This document shows positions 8,857 to 22,862 of a stretch of DNA of 64,000 nt, piece after piece; position 1 is the stretch's first letter, and each line of letters begins with the position of its first letter. This stretch comes from Pantoea nemavictus (GTDB taxonomy: Bacteria; Pseudomonadota; Gammaproteobacteria; Enterobacterales; Enterobacteriaceae): NCBI RefSeq assembly GCF_037479095.1, contig NZ_JBBGZW010000001.1, positions 1,674,001-1,738,000 on the forward strand, written 5' to 3'. The translations under genes were made by a program, and so were the position numbers. Under the pieces are notes generated by a model. The model did not search any database. It had not been told where the DNA came from and saw only the letters and a program-made list of their open reading frames with translations.

Positions 8857-8879
8857 GGGCACCGCATCCTGCGGTGCCC
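8857..8879 (+). other. Intercistronic stem-loop between aapJ and aapQ
   Basis: Perfect 10-bp stem GGGCACCGCA/TGCGGTGCCC (8857-8866 and 8870-8879) with a 3-nt loop and no T-run. Such hairpins after the binding-protein gene of ABC operons commonly protect the upstream mRNA 3' end, giving more binding protein than permease. Confidence 0.7.
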
Positions 8880-8906
8880 ACGCGTAATCTTCACTGAGGT
8901 TTTAAC

Positions 8907-10085
8907 ATGTCGCAACGCCCAACCGTAAAGAGGGATTTTTCGTTCGGTAATCCTACGGTTCGCGCCTGGCTTTACCAGATCGTCGCGATTGTTGCCGTGC
9001 TTGCTGTGGTGGGATATTTAATCCATAACACCGTAATCAACCTGGCCAATCGTGGCATCACGTCCGGATTCGGGTTTCTGGATCGCAGTGCCGGCTTCGG
9101 CATTGTCCAGCACCTGATCGATTACACCGAAGGCGATACTTACGCGCGCGTGTTTATGGTGGGGTTAACCAACACCCTGCTGGTTTCTGCGCTCTGTATT
9201 GTGTTTGCCTCAATTCTTGGCTTTGCTATCGGTCTGGCGCGTTTGTCAGAAAACTGGCTGCTGCGTAAGCTCTCAACCATTTATATTGAGACCTTCCGTA
9301 ATATCCCGCCGCTGCTGCAAATCTTCTTTTGGTACTTTGCGGTGCTGCGTAACCTGCCCGGGCCGCGTCAGGCGCTGAACGCCTTTGATCTGGCGTTTGT
9401 CAGTAATCGTGGCTTATATATCCCTTGGCCGGAATATGCGCCGGGTACCTGGCCCTTTGTGATTGCACTGGCTATTGCGGTGCTCGGTTGCGTGGCGTTA
9501 TTTCGTTATAACCGCAAGCATCAGCTAAAAACTGGCCAGCTGCGCCGCACCTGGCCCGCTGCGGTAGGGCTGGTAATTTTGCTGCCGCTGATTGCCCATA
9601 CCTTGTTTGGTGCTGCTATGCACTGGGATGTGCCGGAGCTGCGTGGATTTAACTTCCGCGGTGGTTTCGTGATGATTCCTGAGCTCGCTGCCTTAACGCT
9701 AGCGCTGTCGGTCTATACCTCATCGTTTATCGCTGAAGTGATTCGCTCGGGTATTCAATCAGTACCGCATGGTCAAAGTGAGGCTGCACGTTCGCTCGGT
9801 TTACCTAATCCAGTGACGATGCGTCAGGTGATTATTCCGCAGGCGATGCGTGTGATTATTCCGCCACTCACCAGTCAGTATCTCAATATCGTGAAAAACT
9901 CCTCCCTGGCGGCAGCTATCGGTTATCCAGACATGGTCTCGCTGTTTGCCGGCACCGTGCTGAATCAAACCGGCCAGGCGATAGAAACCATCGCGATCAC
10001 CATGGCGGTCTACCTGATTATCAGTCTGATCATTTCACTGCTGATGAACCTCTACAATCGCAAAATTGCGCTGGTTGAGCGTTAA
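8907..10085 (+). CDS. aapQ: General L-amino-acid ABC transporter permease AapQ/YhdX
   Basis: 392-residue inner-membrane permease of the HisM/polar amino acid type but with the enlarged periplasmic region typical of AapQ. The N-terminal helix is at about 23-43, the core MetI-like domain starts at about 85, and the extra transmembrane insert spans about 180-250. The cytoplasmic EAA loop EAARSLGLPNPVTMRQVIIP (about 292-311), which docks onto the ATPase, is present. aapM starts 15 nt after the stop. Confidence 0.92.
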   Translation: MSQRPTVKRDFSFGNPTVRAWLYQIVAIVAVLAVVGYLIHNTVINLANRGITSGFGFLDRSAGFGIVQHLIDYTEGDTYARVFMVGLTNTLLVSALCIVFASILGFAIGLARLSENWLLRKLSTIYIETFRNIPPLLQIFFWYFAVLRNLPGPRQALNAFDLAFVSNRGLYIPWPEYAPGTWPFVIALAIAVLGCVALFRYNRKHQLKTGQLRRTWPAAVGLVILLPLIAHTLFGAAMHWDVPELRGFNFRGGFVMIPELAALTLALSVYTSSFIAEVIRSGIQSVPHGQSEAARSLGLPNPVTMRQVIIPQAMRVIIPPLTSQYLNIVKNSSLAAAIGYPDMVSLFAGTVLNQTGQAIETIAITMAVYLIISLIISLLMNLYNRKIALVER

Positions 10086-10100
10086 GAGAACGGGATCATT

Positions 10101-11201
10101 ATGTCTGTTACCACACACGAAACACCGCCGATCCCAACCAATCCACTCAGTAAGGCTTGGCTATGGGCACGGAAAAATCTGTTCTCCAGCTGGCTGAACA
10201 CACTCCTGACGTTGTTCAGCATCTGGCTGATTTGGAACGTGATCCCACCGGCATTGAACTGGCTGGTTTTTCAAGCCAACTGGATTGGCGACACGCGCGC
10301 AGACTGCACTAAAGAAGGCGCTTGTTGGGTGTTCATCCATGCGCGCTTTGGCCAGTTTATGTATGGGCTCTATCCGCATGAGTTGCGCTGGCGCATCAAT
10401 CTTTCGCTAATCATCGGTTTACTCTCCATTATCCCGATGTTTATCAAAGCAATGCCACGCCGTGGCCGTTATATCGCCTGCTGGGCTGTGGTATATCCGA
10501 TCGTAGTTTGGTTCCTGATGTACGGCGGATACTTCGGTTTAGAGCGTGTTGAAACTCGCCAATGGGGCGGTCTGACGTTAACGCTGATTATCGCTTCAGT
10601 GGGGATTGCCGGCGCACTGCCGCTGGGCATTCTGCTGGCGTTAGGACGCCGTTCAGAGATGCCGGTGGTGCGTACGCTATCGGTCATCTTCATTGAGTTC
10701 TGGCGCGGCGTGCCGCTGATTACCGTGCTGTTTATGTCGTCAGTCATGCTGCCGCTGTTTATGGCAGAAGGTACCACCATCGACAAGTTGGTACGGGCGC
10801 TGGTCGGCGTAATCCTATTCCAGTCGGCTTATGTCGCGGAAGTGGTGCGCGGCGGTTTGCAGGCACTGCCGAAAGGTCAATACGAAGCAGCCGAGTCGCT
10901 GTCATTGGGATATTGGAAAACACAGGCGCTAGTGATTTTACCGCAGGCGCTCAAGCTCACCATTCCCGGCCTGGTGAACACCATTATTGCGCTGTTTAAA
11001 GATACCAGCCTGGTGATCATCATCGGCTTATTCGATCTCTTCAGTAGCGTGCAGCAAGCCACCGTTGACCCAACATGGTTGGGTATGTCGACAGAAGGCT
11101 ATGTTTTTGCTGCCATGGTTTACTGGATTTTCTGTTTTAGCATGTCGCGCTATAGCCAGTATCTGGAGAAGCGTTTTCACACTGGGCGTGCATCGCACTG
11201 A
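10101..11201 (+). CDS. aapM: General L-amino-acid ABC transporter permease AapM/YhdY
   Basis: 366-residue second permease subunit, forming the heterodimeric channel with AapQ. It has about eight hydrophobic helices and the EAA loop [20 protein letters not shown] (about 261-280). A charged periplasmic loop with two cysteines (DCTKEGACW, about 69-77) lies after the first helix. It ends 8 nt before the ATPase gene, indicating translational coupling. Confidence 0.92.
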   Translation: MSVTTHETPPIPTNPLSKAWLWARKNLFSSWLNTLLTLFSIWLIWNVIPPALNWLVFQANWIGDTRADCTKEGACWVFIHARFGQFMYGLYPHELRWRINLSLIIGLLSIIPMFIKAMPRRGRYIACWAVVYPIVVWFLMYGGYFGLERVETRQWGGLTLTLIIASVGIAGALPLGILLALGRRSEMPVVRTLSVIFIEFWRGVPLITVLFMSSVMLPLFMAEGTTIDKLVRALVGVILFQSAYVAEVVRGGLQALPKGQYEAAESLSLGYWKTQALVILPQALKLTIPGLVNTIIALFKDTSLVIIIGLFDLFSSVQQATVDPTWLGMSTEGYVFAAMVYWIFCFSMSRYSQYLEKRFHTGRASH

Positions 11202-11209
11202 GGTTTAAC

Positions 11210-11971
11210 ATGACACAAACTATGACTAATGCGGCTGATGCCATGATGATTACACTCGAAAACGTGAATAAATGGTATGGCCAATTCCACGTACTGAAAG
11301 ACATCAATTTAAAGGTGAAACCACGCGAGCGTATCGTACTGTGCGGCCCATCGGGTTCCGGTAAATCCACTACTATTCGCTGCATCAACCATCTGGAAGA
11401 GCATCAGCAAGGGCGCATCGTGGTTGATGGCATTCATCTTAATCACGATGTGCGCAATATTGAGCGTGTTCGTACTGAAGTAGGCATGGTATTCCAGCAT
11501 TTCAATCTTTTCCCGCATCTTACCGTACTGCAAAACTGTACGCTGGCGCCGATTTGGGTGCGTAAAATGCCGAAGAAAGAAGCGGAAGAGTTAGCTATGC
11601 ATTACTTGCAGCGAGTGCGGATTGCTGAACATGCGCATAAGTTTCCTGGCCAACTTTCTGGTGGCCAGCAGCAGCGCGTGGCGATCGCCCGTTCACTCTG
11701 TATGAAGCCGAAAATTATGCTGTTTGATGAGCCGACATCAGCGCTCGACCCAGAGATGGTAAAGGAAGTGCTCGATACGATGATTGGCCTGGCAGAAGAT
11801 GGCATGACCATGCTGTGCGTAACCCATGAAATGGGTTTTGCGCGCACCGTGGCGGATCGCGTGATCTTTATGGACCGCGGTGAAATAGTCGAAGAGGCGC
11901 CGCCGCAGGAGTTCTTCGCTAATCCGAGATCAGAACGTACGCGAGCCTTCCTTTCGCAAGTTATTCACTAA
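11210..11971 (+). CDS. aapP: General L-amino-acid ABC transporter ATP-binding protein AapP/YhdZ
   Basis: 253-residue ABC ATPase energising AapJQM. Walker [10 protein letters not shown] (about 46-54), Q-loop [10 protein letters not shown], signature [15 protein letters not shown] (about 151-165), Walker [13 protein letters not shown] (about 172-183) and switch His in VTHEM are all intact. It is closest to the GlnQ/HisP class of polar amino acid importers. An intrinsic terminator follows 25 nt after the stop. Confidence 0.95.
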   Translation: MTQTMTNAADAMMITLENVNKWYGQFHVLKDINLKVKPRERIVLCGPSGSGKSTTIRCINHLEEHQQGRIVVDGIHLNHDVRNIERVRTEVGMVFQHFNLFPHLTVLQNCTLAPIWVRKMPKKEAEELAMHYLQRVRIAEHAHKFPGQLSGGQQQRVAIARSLCMKPKIMLFDEPTSALDPEMVKEVLDTMIGLAEDGMTMLCVTHEMGFARTVADRVIFMDRGEIVEEAPPQEFFANPRSERTRAFLSQVIH

Positions 11972-11996
11972 TATTCAGTCAGTTATGTTGAAAATG

Positions 11997-12024
11997 GCCT
12001 CTGCTTTACCGCAGAGGCTTTTTT
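11997..12024 (+). terminator. Intrinsic terminator of the aapJQMP operon
   Basis: 8-bp stem GCCTCTGC/GCAGAGGC (11997-12004 and 12011-12018) with a 6-nt loop, followed by TTTTTT. Confidence 0.92.
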
Positions 12025-12086
12025 ATATCTCTAATTTGAAACGCGCAAAGGGCTTCTTTTGGATGGCAGCTTAAGGGTTTACGCAT

Positions 12087-12118
12087 ACAAAAAAGCCCTG
12101 AACTTTCGTTCAGGGCTT
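12087..12118 (-). terminator. Intrinsic terminator of the rRNA operon
   Basis: Read on the minus strand, a perfect 11-bp stem (12108-12118 with 12093-12103) closed by a 4-nt loop is followed by a T-run (A-run 12089-12094 on the plus strand). It lies just past the distal 5S gene and faces the aap terminator, so the two operons converge and end back to back. Confidence 0.93.
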
Positions 12119-12127
12119 CTGTGTTTG

Positions 12128-12247
12128 ATGCCTGGCAGTTCCCTACTCTCGCATGGGGAGACCCCACACTACCATCGGCGCTACGGCGTTTCACTTCTGA
12201 GTTCGGCATGGGGTCAGGTGGGACCACCGCGCTAAAGCCGCCAGGCA
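12128..12247 (-). rRNA. rrfF: 5S ribosomal RNA, distal copy (rrfF-like)
   Basis: 120-nt 5S rRNA on the minus strand. The 5' TGCCTGGC and 3' GCCAGGCAT ends pair, and the body matches the enterobacterial 5S sequence. It is identical over all 120 nt to the proximal copy at 12367-12486. Its place after tRNA-Thr matches the extra 5S of E. coli rrnD. Confidence 0.98.
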
Positions 12248-12278
12248 AATTCTTTTAAACCGAACTCATGCCTATAAC

Positions 12279-12354
12279 TGGTGCTGATACCCAGAGTCGA
12301 ACTGGGGACCTCACCCTTACCAAGGGTGCGCTCTACCAACTGAGCCATATCAGC
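12279..12354 (-). tRNA. thrV: tRNA-Thr (GGT anticodon)
   Basis: 76-nt tRNA including the encoded CCA (TGG at 12279-12281 on the plus strand). The acceptor stem GCTGATA/TATCAGC, D-loop CAGTTGGTAGAG, anticodon loop CTTGGTA with anticodon GGT, and T-loop GTTCGACTC are all present. It lies between two 5S genes, as thrV does in E. coli rrnD. Confidence 0.98.
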
Positions 12355-12366
12355 ACGCTAAATTTG

Positions 12367-12486
12367 ATGCCTGGCAGTTCCCTACTCTCGCATGGGGAGA
12401 CCCCACACTACCATCGGCGCTACGGCGTTTCACTTCTGAGTTCGGCATGGGGTCAGGTGGGACCACCGCGCTAAAGCCGCCAGGCA
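12367..12486 (-). rRNA. rrfD: 5S ribosomal RNA, proximal copy
   Basis: 120-nt 5S rRNA directly after 23S in the operon. It is identical to the distal copy; identity extends a few bases past both ends (TTG before and AATTCT after on the plus strand), which fits recent duplication or gene conversion. Confidence 0.98.
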
Positions 12487-12584
12487 AATTCTGTTTCGTT
12501 CGCGTAGCCCTCAAAGGCGCCGCAAACCAGTCCGTGAACAAGCTGAAAATCCGGTCTCTCAGACCAAAACGCCTCTGGCGTTGT

Positions 12585-15491
<2,907 letters not shown>

Positions 15492-15620
15492 TCACAACCC
15501 ACAGGCGTTTTGCAACGCTCGGGACTGTAAGCATTTGAGAGACTCGAACGCATCGTGATTTCATTCTTATTACGGAGAATGAAAACGACGCGTCGTTTCA
15601 ATTTTCAGCTTGTTCCGGAT

Positions 15621-15632
15621 TGTTAAAGAGCA
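15621..15632 (-). promoter_or_regulatory. boxA antitermination element of the 16S-23S spacer
   Basis: TGCTCTTTAACA on the minus strand, between tRNA-Ala and 23S. This is the NusB-NusE loading sequence that keeps rRNA transcription resistant to Rho. Confidence 0.85.
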
Positions 15633-15692
15633 TAATACTTCGCAGCACACCGTTTCCGGTACGCTCTGAAGTATTGTTTTGAGTCACTGTAA

Positions 15693-15768
15693 TGGTGGAG
15701 CTAAGCGGGATCGAACCGCTGACCTCCTGCGTGCAAGGCAGGCGCTCTCCCAGCTGAGCTATAGCCCC
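15693..15768 (-). tRNA. alaU: tRNA-Ala (TGC anticodon)
   Basis: 76-nt tRNA with encoded CCA in the 16S-23S spacer. The acceptor GGGGCTA/TAGCTCC, D-loop CAGCTGGGAGAG, anticodon TGC in CTTGCAC and T-loop GTTCGATCC are recognisable. Confidence 0.98.
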
Positions 15769-15916
15769 ATACAGTTACTGCAGAGACCACTACTACCACT
15801 CACCAGGAGTCACATTCATCAAATGAGAAATGTTAATTTCTTCTCATGCAAGGCATGCGTAAGGGAAGTTTACTTTCGTAAACGACCGCGCGCATAACGC
15901 AGCATGAGGAGAAATT

Positions 15917-15993
<77 letters not shown>

Positions 15994-16066
15994 GTAGAGG
16001 TTTTTTCTGCTCGTTACTTTCTATCAGACAATCTGTGTGAGCACTTCGCGGGAAGGTATCTTCAGG

Positions 16067-17608
<1,542 letters not shown>

Positions 17609-17761
17609 AAGTTTGATTTGCTTAAACAAGTTAAGCGATGCTCATCTGTAAAACGTCATAATGAATTTCATTATGTGTTCACTCGTGAGACTTGATATTT
17701 TTTTGCGTCCGGAGACGCTGATATCAATCCTGCGAGTGCCCACACAGATTGTCTGATAAAT

Positions 17762-17773
17762 TGTTAAAGAGCG
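17762..17773 (-). promoter_or_regulatory. boxA antitermination element of the 16S leader
   Basis: CGCTCTTTAACA on the minus strand, followed by a leader that resembles E. coli rrn leaders (ATTTATCAGACAATCTGTG). It is the first NusB-NusE entry site of the operon. Confidence 0.85.
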
Positions 17774-17812
17774 TTGCGAACAGCGGGTTAACCGCCTGTC
17801 GCGAGGTGGCGT

Positions 17813-17840
17813 ATATTACGCTTTCCTCCTTCAGAGTCAA
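17813..17840 (-). promoter_or_regulatory. rRNA operon promoter P2
   Basis: -35 TTGACT (complement of 17835-17840), 16-bp spacer and -10 TAATAT (17813-17818), then a GC-rich start region. It lies about 120 bp downstream of P1, the spacing seen in E. coli rrn operons. Confidence 0.85.
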
Positions 17841-17934
17841 ACACTTTTTTTCAGCGCTTTCATCCGGCGGGATGAATTTCTTCACTCCCTGCTGAGCCGC
17901 CTGCGTTGCCGCTTTGCCGTCTCAGTGGTGGCGC

Positions 17935-17962
17935 ATTATAGGGATCCGAATTTTTTGCACAA
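17935..17962 (-). promoter_or_regulatory. rRNA operon promoter P1
   Basis: -35 TTGTGC (17957-17962), 16-bp spacer and perfect -10 TATAAT (17935-17940), followed by discriminator GCGCCACC and an A start. The 16-bp spacer and GCGCCACC are hallmarks of stringently controlled rrn P1. A/T runs upstream (GATTAAAAAG, GAAAAAAG) suit an UP element bound by the RpoA C-terminal domain. Fis sites further upstream are likely but not resolved by eye. Confidence 0.92.
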
Positions 17963-18100
17963 CCCCTTTTTTCGATCTTTTTAATCGACTGGCGAGTTTT
18001 CATTCTTTTCGCTGCGATCGCGAGCGATCTGTTCAAAAATCATCTTGTTTATCCGGCTTTTAAACCGCAGGCTTGGGTAAAAATGTAAAAGGAGAAGATC

Positions 18101-18655
18101 ATGTCTATAGCCCTACGACCTTATAAGAACCATTTTCCGCAAACCGGCGATCGCGTCATGATCGATAGCAGCAGCGTGGTGGTCGGTGAAGTACAACTTG
18201 CTGATGACGTCAGCATTTGGCCGCTGGTAGCGATTCGCGGTGACGTGAATAAAGTGATGATTGGTAAAAGAAGTAATATCCAGGACGGCAGCGTACTGCA
18301 CGTCACGCATAAATCCACCAGCAATCCGGAAGGTTTCCCACTCATCATTGGCGAAGACGTGACGGTGGGTCATAAAGCCATGCTACACGGCTGTACCATT
18401 GGCGATCGTGTGCTGGTTGGTATGGGATCGATTCTGCTGGACGGCGTAATTATTGAAGATGACGTGATGATTGGCGCTGGCAGTTTGGTGCCGCCGGGCA
18501 AACGTCTGGAGAGTGGCTATCTCTATTTAGGCAGCCCGGTTAAACAAGTACGACCGCTAAGTGAAGCTGAAATCGCCGGGCTGCTCTATTCATCCAACAA
18601 TTATGTTGGTTGGAAGAATGAATATCTCGATCAAGAAAGCAAAGCTCCTTCCTGA
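18101..18655 (+). CDS. yrdA: Gamma-carbonic-anhydrase-like hexapeptide-repeat protein YrdA
   Basis: 184-residue left-handed beta-helix protein of the YrdA/gamma carbonic anhydrase family. Hexapeptide turns run from about 25 to 140 (ADDVSIWP, GKRSNIQDG, GEDVTVGHKAMLHG, GDRVLVGMGS). The metal-ligand histidines are present: one in LHVTHK and two in VGHKAMLHG. These would bind Zn or Fe in a trimer. The physiological reaction of YrdA is not settled. In E. coli a small gene, yrdB, follows; here it is missing and yrdA runs into convergent aroE after 9 bp. Confidence 0.93.
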   Translation: MSIALRPYKNHFPQTGDRVMIDSSSVVVGEVQLADDVSIWPLVAIRGDVNKVMIGKRSNIQDGSVLHVTHKSTSNPEGFPLIIGEDVTVGHKAMLHGCTIGDRVLVGMGSILLDGVIIEDDVMIGAGSLVPPGKRLESGYLYLGSPVKQVRPLSEAEIAGLLYSSNNYVGWKNEYLDQESKAPS

Positions 18656-18664
18656 TCGTCAAAC

Positions 18665-19486
18665 TCACTCCTGCTGCATTGCCTGCTTTAGTTTAGTAAT
18701 CACTGGCGTGATCTCTGGCATCACGCCATGCCACAGTTGGAAAGCATGAGCGGCTTGCCCCACCAGCATGCCAACACCATCTGCCAGCTGCTGCGCACCC
18801 TGCTGCTGGCACCACAGCAGAAATGGCGTTAAACCTTGTTGATAAAACATGTCATAGCAACGCGTTTGCTGGTTAATAAGAGAGGCGGTTAGTGCAGGCA
18901 CCTTGCCATCGACACCACTCGAAGTGGCATTAATGATCAGATCAAACTCCTGATCCTCTAATTGCCCGAAGCCACTAGCTTGAATATCTCCGCTCTGGTG
19001 GAAAATTTCTGCCAGCATTGCTGCTCGTTCAACGGTGCGATTGACCACAACCAGTGAACATCCAAAAGAAAGAAGCGGCAGGATCACACCTCGCGCTGCT
19101 CCGCCGGCACCCACCAGCAGCACACGATCGCCGGGATGGATCAGCTGCAGTCGCTCCAGATCGCTGAGTAAACCAATGCCATCCGTGTTATCGCCGAAGA
19201 TCTTACCCTGCGCATCTTTCTTTAAGGTATTAACAGCGCCGGAGAGTGCCGCTCGCTCGCTGAGCTCATCAGCAAACTCCCACGCTTGCTGCTTAAAAGG
19301 CAACGTTACGTTGGCGCCTTTACCACCCTTAGCAAAAAAATCCGCTATTGCCTGAGGAAACCCTTCTAATGGCGCACACTCTCTACCATATTGATGCTCA
19401 ATACCGGTTTGCTCAGCAAACAGAGAATGAATAAAAGGTGATTTGCTATGCGCGATGGGATTACCAAAAACAGCAAAGTTTTCCAT
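18665..19486 (-). CDS. aroE: Shikimate dehydrogenase
   Basis: 273-residue NADP-dependent shikimate dehydrogenase, reducing 3-dehydroshikimate, two steps after dehydroquinate. Catalytic Lys65 (NVTLPFKQQ) and Asp102 (GDNTDGIG) are in place, with the nucleotide-binding motif [10 protein letters not shown] and the NADP-selecting NRTVERA. It is the last gene of the dprA-smg-yrdD-tsaC-aroE run, 3 nt after tsaC. Length equals the E. coli enzyme within a residue. Confidence 0.97.
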   Translation of the reverse strand: MENFAVFGNPIAHSKSPFIHSLFAEQTGIEHQYGRECAPLEGFPQAIADFFAKGGKGANVTLPFKQQAWEFADELSERAALSGAVNTLKKDAQGKIFGDNTDGIGLLSDLERLQLIHPGDRVLLVGAGGAARGVILPLLSFGCSLVVVNRTVERAAMLAEIFHQSGDIQASGFGQLEDQEFDLIINATSSGVDGKVPALTASLINQQTRCYDMFYQQGLTPFLLWCQQQGAQQLADGVGMLVGQAAHAFQLWHGVMPEITPVITKLKQAMQQE

Positions 19487-19489
19487 ACA

Positions 19490-20065
19490 TTAACCCTGAC
19501 GAATAAGTTCACCGCTAATAACGTCGCGGATTTCAGAAGGATTCAGGCGTCCACCGGTTTCAGCGTGTAACACTGGAAACTGAGCACCAAATTGCTGAAC
19601 AACTTCTTCCGCATTGCGGCAAGGCGGTTCACCAGAAAGATTGGCGCTGGTCGAAACCAGGGGTTTTCCAAAACCACGGCATAGCGCCTGCACTTCAGGG
19701 TGATCGCTAACGCGAATTGCTAAAGAATCAAAACGTCCAGTGAGCCAGCGCGGTGTGTGTGGCGAAGCTGGAACCACATAGGTCACCGGGCCAGGCCAGC
19801 TGGCAAACATGCGCTCGCGCTGTAGTACAGTCAGCTCACGATCAGCGATATAAGGTTCAAGCTGCGCGTAATCGGCTGCAATAAGAATAAGACCTTTGTC
19901 GACTGGACGCTGCTTGAGCGCAAGAAGCGCCATTACGGCATTTTCGCTATCAGGATCGCAACCCAAGCCGAATACGGCTTCTGTTGGGTAGGCGATAACT
20001 TCCTGCTGCTGGAGTTGCTCAATACAAAAATCGAGGCTTCCTGCTGAATACTGACTTGGTTTCAT
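19490..20065 (-). CDS. tsaC: Threonylcarbamoyl-AMP synthase
   Basis: 191-residue YrdC/Sua5-domain protein making threonylcarbamoyl-AMP from threonine, bicarbonate and ATP for the t6A37 modification of ANN-decoding tRNAs. Visible motifs include [14 protein letters not shown] (about 20-33), WPGPVTYV and [11 protein letters not shown]. It is the short TsaC form without a Sua5 C-terminal domain. It overlaps yrdD by 4 nt (ATGA). Confidence 0.96.
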   Translation of the reverse strand: MKPSQYSAGSLDFCIEQLQQQEVIAYPTEAVFGLGCDPDSENAVMALLALKQRPVDKGLILIAADYAQLEPYIADRELTVLQRERMFASWPGPVTYVVPASPHTPRWLTGRFDSLAIRVSDHPEVQALCRGFGKPLVSTSANLSGEPPCRNAEEVVQQFGAQFPVLHAETGGRLNPSEIRDVISGELIRQG

Positions 20066-20616
20066 GATAACTCTTCGTCCTGAACAATAGGCTTACCGCA
20101 GCGTTTGCTGGCGCAGAAGCGCTTCATGCCCTGTGCGGTTTTCTTCTCTATTAATAAAGGGAACTGACAATGTGGGCAAACACCTTCAACCGGCGTTGCA
20201 TTGATTGCAAACTGACACTCTGGATAGCGGTCGCAAGAGTGGAAGGTTTTGCCATAACGCGAGCGCCGTTGTACGAGTTTGCCGTTCTGACATTGCGGAC
20301 AGCTGATAGCTGTTTCGTCAGGTTTGTCGATGGTTTCTGTGTAATCACACTCTGGATAATGGCTACACCCCACGAACATGCCAAATCGTCCCTGGCGTAG
20401 AACTTTATCTGCTCCACATTTTGGGCATGCGTGGCCTTCCAGTACTTTTACGACGTGGCCATCGCCCTGACTCTTCAGCGGGCGGATATAGTCACAGGTT
20501 GGATAGTTGATACATCCAAGAAAGGGACCGTGTTTGCCGGAGCGTATAACTAATTCTGCCCCGCAAGCGGGGCAGGGATCGTGTTTAGGCACGGAGAATA
20601 GTGCTGGTTTACTCAT
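20062..20616 (-). CDS. yrdD: Topoisomerase-type zinc-finger protein YrdD
   Basis: 184-residue protein built almost entirely of C4 zinc fingers like those at the C-terminus of topoisomerase I. Four units start at CPACGAE, CPKCGAD, CPQCQNG and CPHCQFP, and the first three end with C-x4-C (e.g. [16 protein letters not shown]). It probably binds single-stranded nucleic acid; no enzyme activity is evident. Position between smg and tsaC matches E. coli. Confidence 0.93.
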   Translation of the reverse strand: MSKPALFSVPKHDPCPACGAELVIRSGKHGPFLGCINYPTCDYIRPLKSQGDGHVVKVLEGHACPKCGADKVLRQGRFGMFVGCSHYPECDYTETIDKPDETAISCPQCQNGKLVQRRSRYGKTFHSCDRYPECQFAINATPVEGVCPHCQFPLLIEKKTAQGMKRFCASKRCGKPIVQDEELS

Positions 20617-20643
20617 ATTACCGGTTGCATCAAGCGCAGATTA

Positions 20644-21117
20644 TTAATGCAGCATACCTTCATTGACGTCGAATAGCAGTTCTTCCATTTGCTGATAGGC
20701 ATTTTCACATCCTGGAATGTTAAACAACACCATCAACACCACCCATTTGAGATCTTCAAGATCGAATTCCAGGGTATCAAGGGCCATTACGCGTTCAATA
20801 ACCATCTCGCGTGTTTCCATATTCAGCACCTGGACCTGTTCCAGGAACAAAATAAAACCGCGACATTCGGCATCTAAACGCTGGTTTTCCTCTTCCGTGT
20901 AGATTCGCATGGAGAGCGGATCGTTTGCCATGAGTACAGGCGCAACCAAGCCTTCCTGGTAATCCGCTAACCGTTCAAGCCAATTCAACGCATTGTAGAT
21001 ATCTTCACGATGGAAACCGGCATCGGTTAAATCATCTGTCAATTTATCCTGATCAACGCGCATTTCGGCTTCGTTGTGGATATACGTCTCAAACAAGTAC
21101 ATAAGTACGTCGAACAT
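20644..21117 (-). CDS. smg: Smg family protein (DUF494)
   Basis: 157-residue acidic, mostly helical protein of the Smg/DUF494 family, always found beside dprA in enterobacteria. No catalytic motif is visible and the function is unknown. Its start overlaps the end of dprA by 29 nt, so the two are probably translationally coupled. Confidence 0.92.
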   Translation of the reverse strand: MFDVLMYLFETYIHNEAEMRVDQDKLTDDLTDAGFHREDIYNALNWLERLADYQEGLVAPVLMANDPLSMRIYTEEENQRLDAECRGFILFLEQVQVLNMETREMVIERVMALDTLEFDLEDLKWVVLMVLFNIPGCENAYQQMEELLFDVNEGMLH

Positions 21118-22213
21118 GGCATGCCCTCCTCAATCGGACATAGCCGCCGGGTACAGCTGCGATCCATCCTGCTAACTCCAGCTCCAGCAAGTGAGCTGCG
21201 ATAACTGGCACAGGTTGGCCGGCACGTTCAGCGACGACGTCAACAGGTGTAACCTCATCACCTACGTTAGCCAACACAGTTGCAAATGGCAATGGAACAT
21301 CGTCACTGTCTTGTGAATATATTGTTTCTGAAGTGCTATCAGGCAGCCATTGCAACGTTGAATGTAAATCTTCAAGAATATTGTTGGGATGCGCCACCAG
21401 CAGCGCCCCTTGCTGAATAAGCCAGTGCGTTCCTTCACTACCAGGATTACCTAAAGCACCGGGTAAGGCATAAACGTTGCGATTTTGTTCCAAAGCATAG
21501 CGTGCAGTAACTAGCGAACCGCTTTTGAGCGTGGCTTCTATCACCAACACACCCAAGCTTAAACCACTGATGATACGATTACGTCGAGGAAAGTTAACCG
21601 GATGCGGGGCCATATCAAGTGGGAACTCAGAGACCAGCGCACCACCTCTGTTCATGATTTCGCGCGCCAGGGTTTGATGGTTTTTCGGGTAGATATATTG
21701 CAGGCCACTGCCTAACACTGCCACGGTTTTGCCCTGTACTTCTAACGCGGCGCGATGTGCCACACCATCTATTCCGCGCGCTAAACCACTGGTAATAGTT
21801 AAACCACTTAGCGCCAATTGCTGCGTAAACCAGCTTCCCCATTGTTTGCCGTAATGGGTGCAATGGCGGCTGCCCACCACGCCCAGTTGGGGTGTTTGCA
21901 GAGCATCCAAACTTCCGGCGACATACAGTAATGACGGACGTCGGCTAATTTCGGCTAACGCCGTAGGATAATGTTCCTCTATACATGCCACTAAATGGTG
22001 CTGTTCATGCGCCAGCCATGCATGCGTTCTCTCTAATTGGCGTGGGCATAGCTCCCTGAACTGCTGTCGCTGTATTTCGCTCAATCCGTGATCTAGCAAA
22101 AGGTCATCATCAATATGAGCGTTATCCTGCAGTGTTACCGCTAAATGTCTGACAAGCCGACTGCTTAATCCTTTCACGTTTGCCAACCTGAGCATCCATT
22201 CAATTCTCTCCAT
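21089..22213 (-). CDS. dprA: DNA-processing protein DprA (Smf)
   Basis: 374-residue DprA. It has an N-terminal SAM-like helical region (about 1-70), a Rossmann-like DprA domain (about 75-290) with [23 protein letters not shown] and RNRIISGLS, and a C-terminal winged-helix DML1-like domain (about 310-374). DprA binds incoming single-stranded DNA and loads RecA in naturally transforming bacteria; its role in enterobacteria that are not obviously competent is unclear. First gene of its operon, divergent from def with a 115-bp gap. Confidence 0.95.
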   Translation of the reverse strand: MERIEWMLRLANVKGLSSRLVRHLAVTLQDNAHIDDDLLLDHGLSEIQRQQFRELCPRQLERTHAWLAHEQHHLVACIEEHYPTALAEISRRPSLLYVAGSLDALQTPQLGVVGSRHCTHYGKQWGSWFTQQLALSGLTITSGLARGIDGVAHRAALEVQGKTVAVLGSGLQYIYPKNHQTLAREIMNRGGALVSEFPLDMAPHPVNFPRRNRIISGLSLGVLVIEATLKSGSLVTARYALEQNRNVYALPGALGNPGSEGTHWLIQQGALLVAHPNNILEDLHSTLQWLPDSTSETIYSQDSDDVPLPFATVLANVGDEVTPVDVVAERAGQPVPVIAAHLLELELAGWIAAVPGGYVRLRRACHVRRTYVLV

Positions 22214-22253
22214 GCCGCACTCCTTGTCAGCCGCGCTATCATGCGGTGCAATG

Positions 22254-22283
22254 CTGTCAATCGGGCATCAGAAAGTCTACAAT
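22254..22283 (+). promoter_or_regulatory. Candidate promoter of def-fmt
   Basis: -10 TACAAT (22278-22283) with a -35 CTGTCA (22254-22259) and 18-bp spacer, in the dprA-def gap. The match is moderate, and the start would lie about 40 nt before def. Confidence 0.4.
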
Positions 22284-22328
22284 ATGCGGCAATAATCTTT
22301 TCTTTAACGCATACAGATCTGGATATTT

Positions 22329-22841
22329 ATGTCAGTTTTGCAGGTATTACATTTCCCTGATGATCGCCTCCGCAAAATCGCTGCGCCGGTGGCAACCGTA
22401 AACGCAGACGTTCAGCGTATTGTCGACGACATGTTCGAAACCATGTACGCCGAAGAAGGTATTGGCTTAGCGGCGACTCAGGTCGATATTCATCAACGCA
22501 TCATTGTCATTGATGTTTCAGAAAATCGTGACGAGCGTTTAGTACTGATCAATCCGGAATTGCTGGAAAAAAGTGGTGAAACCGGTATTGAAGAAGGCTG
22601 CCTTTCCATTCCTGAACAACGTGCTTTTGTGCCGCGTGCAGAATGGGTCAAAGTGCGTGCTCTGGATCGCGATGGCAACAGCTTTGAGCTGGAAACTGAC
22701 GGTCTGCTGGCGATTTGTATCCAGCATGAAATCGATCATCTCGATGGCAAACTTTTCATTGATTATCTGTCGCCACTTAAACGTCAGCGTATTAAACAGA
22801 AACTGGAAAAATTGGCCCGCCTTAACGCACGCGAAGATTAA
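22329..22841 (+). CDS. def: Peptide deformylase
   Basis: 170-residue Fe(II)/Zn peptidase removing the N-terminal formyl group from nascent proteins. The three family motifs are intact: GIGLAATQ (44-51), EEGCLS with metal ligand Cys91, and HEIDH (His133, Glu134, His137). It is paired with fmt, 21 nt downstream, whose product adds the formyl group that Def removes. Confidence 0.98.
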   Translation: MSVLQVLHFPDDRLRKIAAPVATVNADVQRIVDDMFETMYAEEGIGLAATQVDIHQRIIVIDVSENRDERLVLINPELLEKSGETGIEEGCLSIPEQRAFVPRAEWVKVRALDRDGNSFELETDGLLAICIQHEIDHLDGKLFIDYLSPLKRQRIKQKLEKLARLNARED

Positions 22842-22862
22842 GCGCTAATAGAAGGTTAAACT

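Larger units (their letters stand above)
17609..18100. other. rRNA operon leader and divergent yrdA upstream region
   Basis: 492 bp without protein genes. On the minus strand, in order of transcription, it holds UP-element-like A/T runs (about 17963-17990), P1, P2, boxA and the 16S processing leader. The part nearest yrdA (18000-18100) contains the yrdA promoter region and its ribosome site AAAGGAGAAG before the ATG. Confidence 0.8.
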
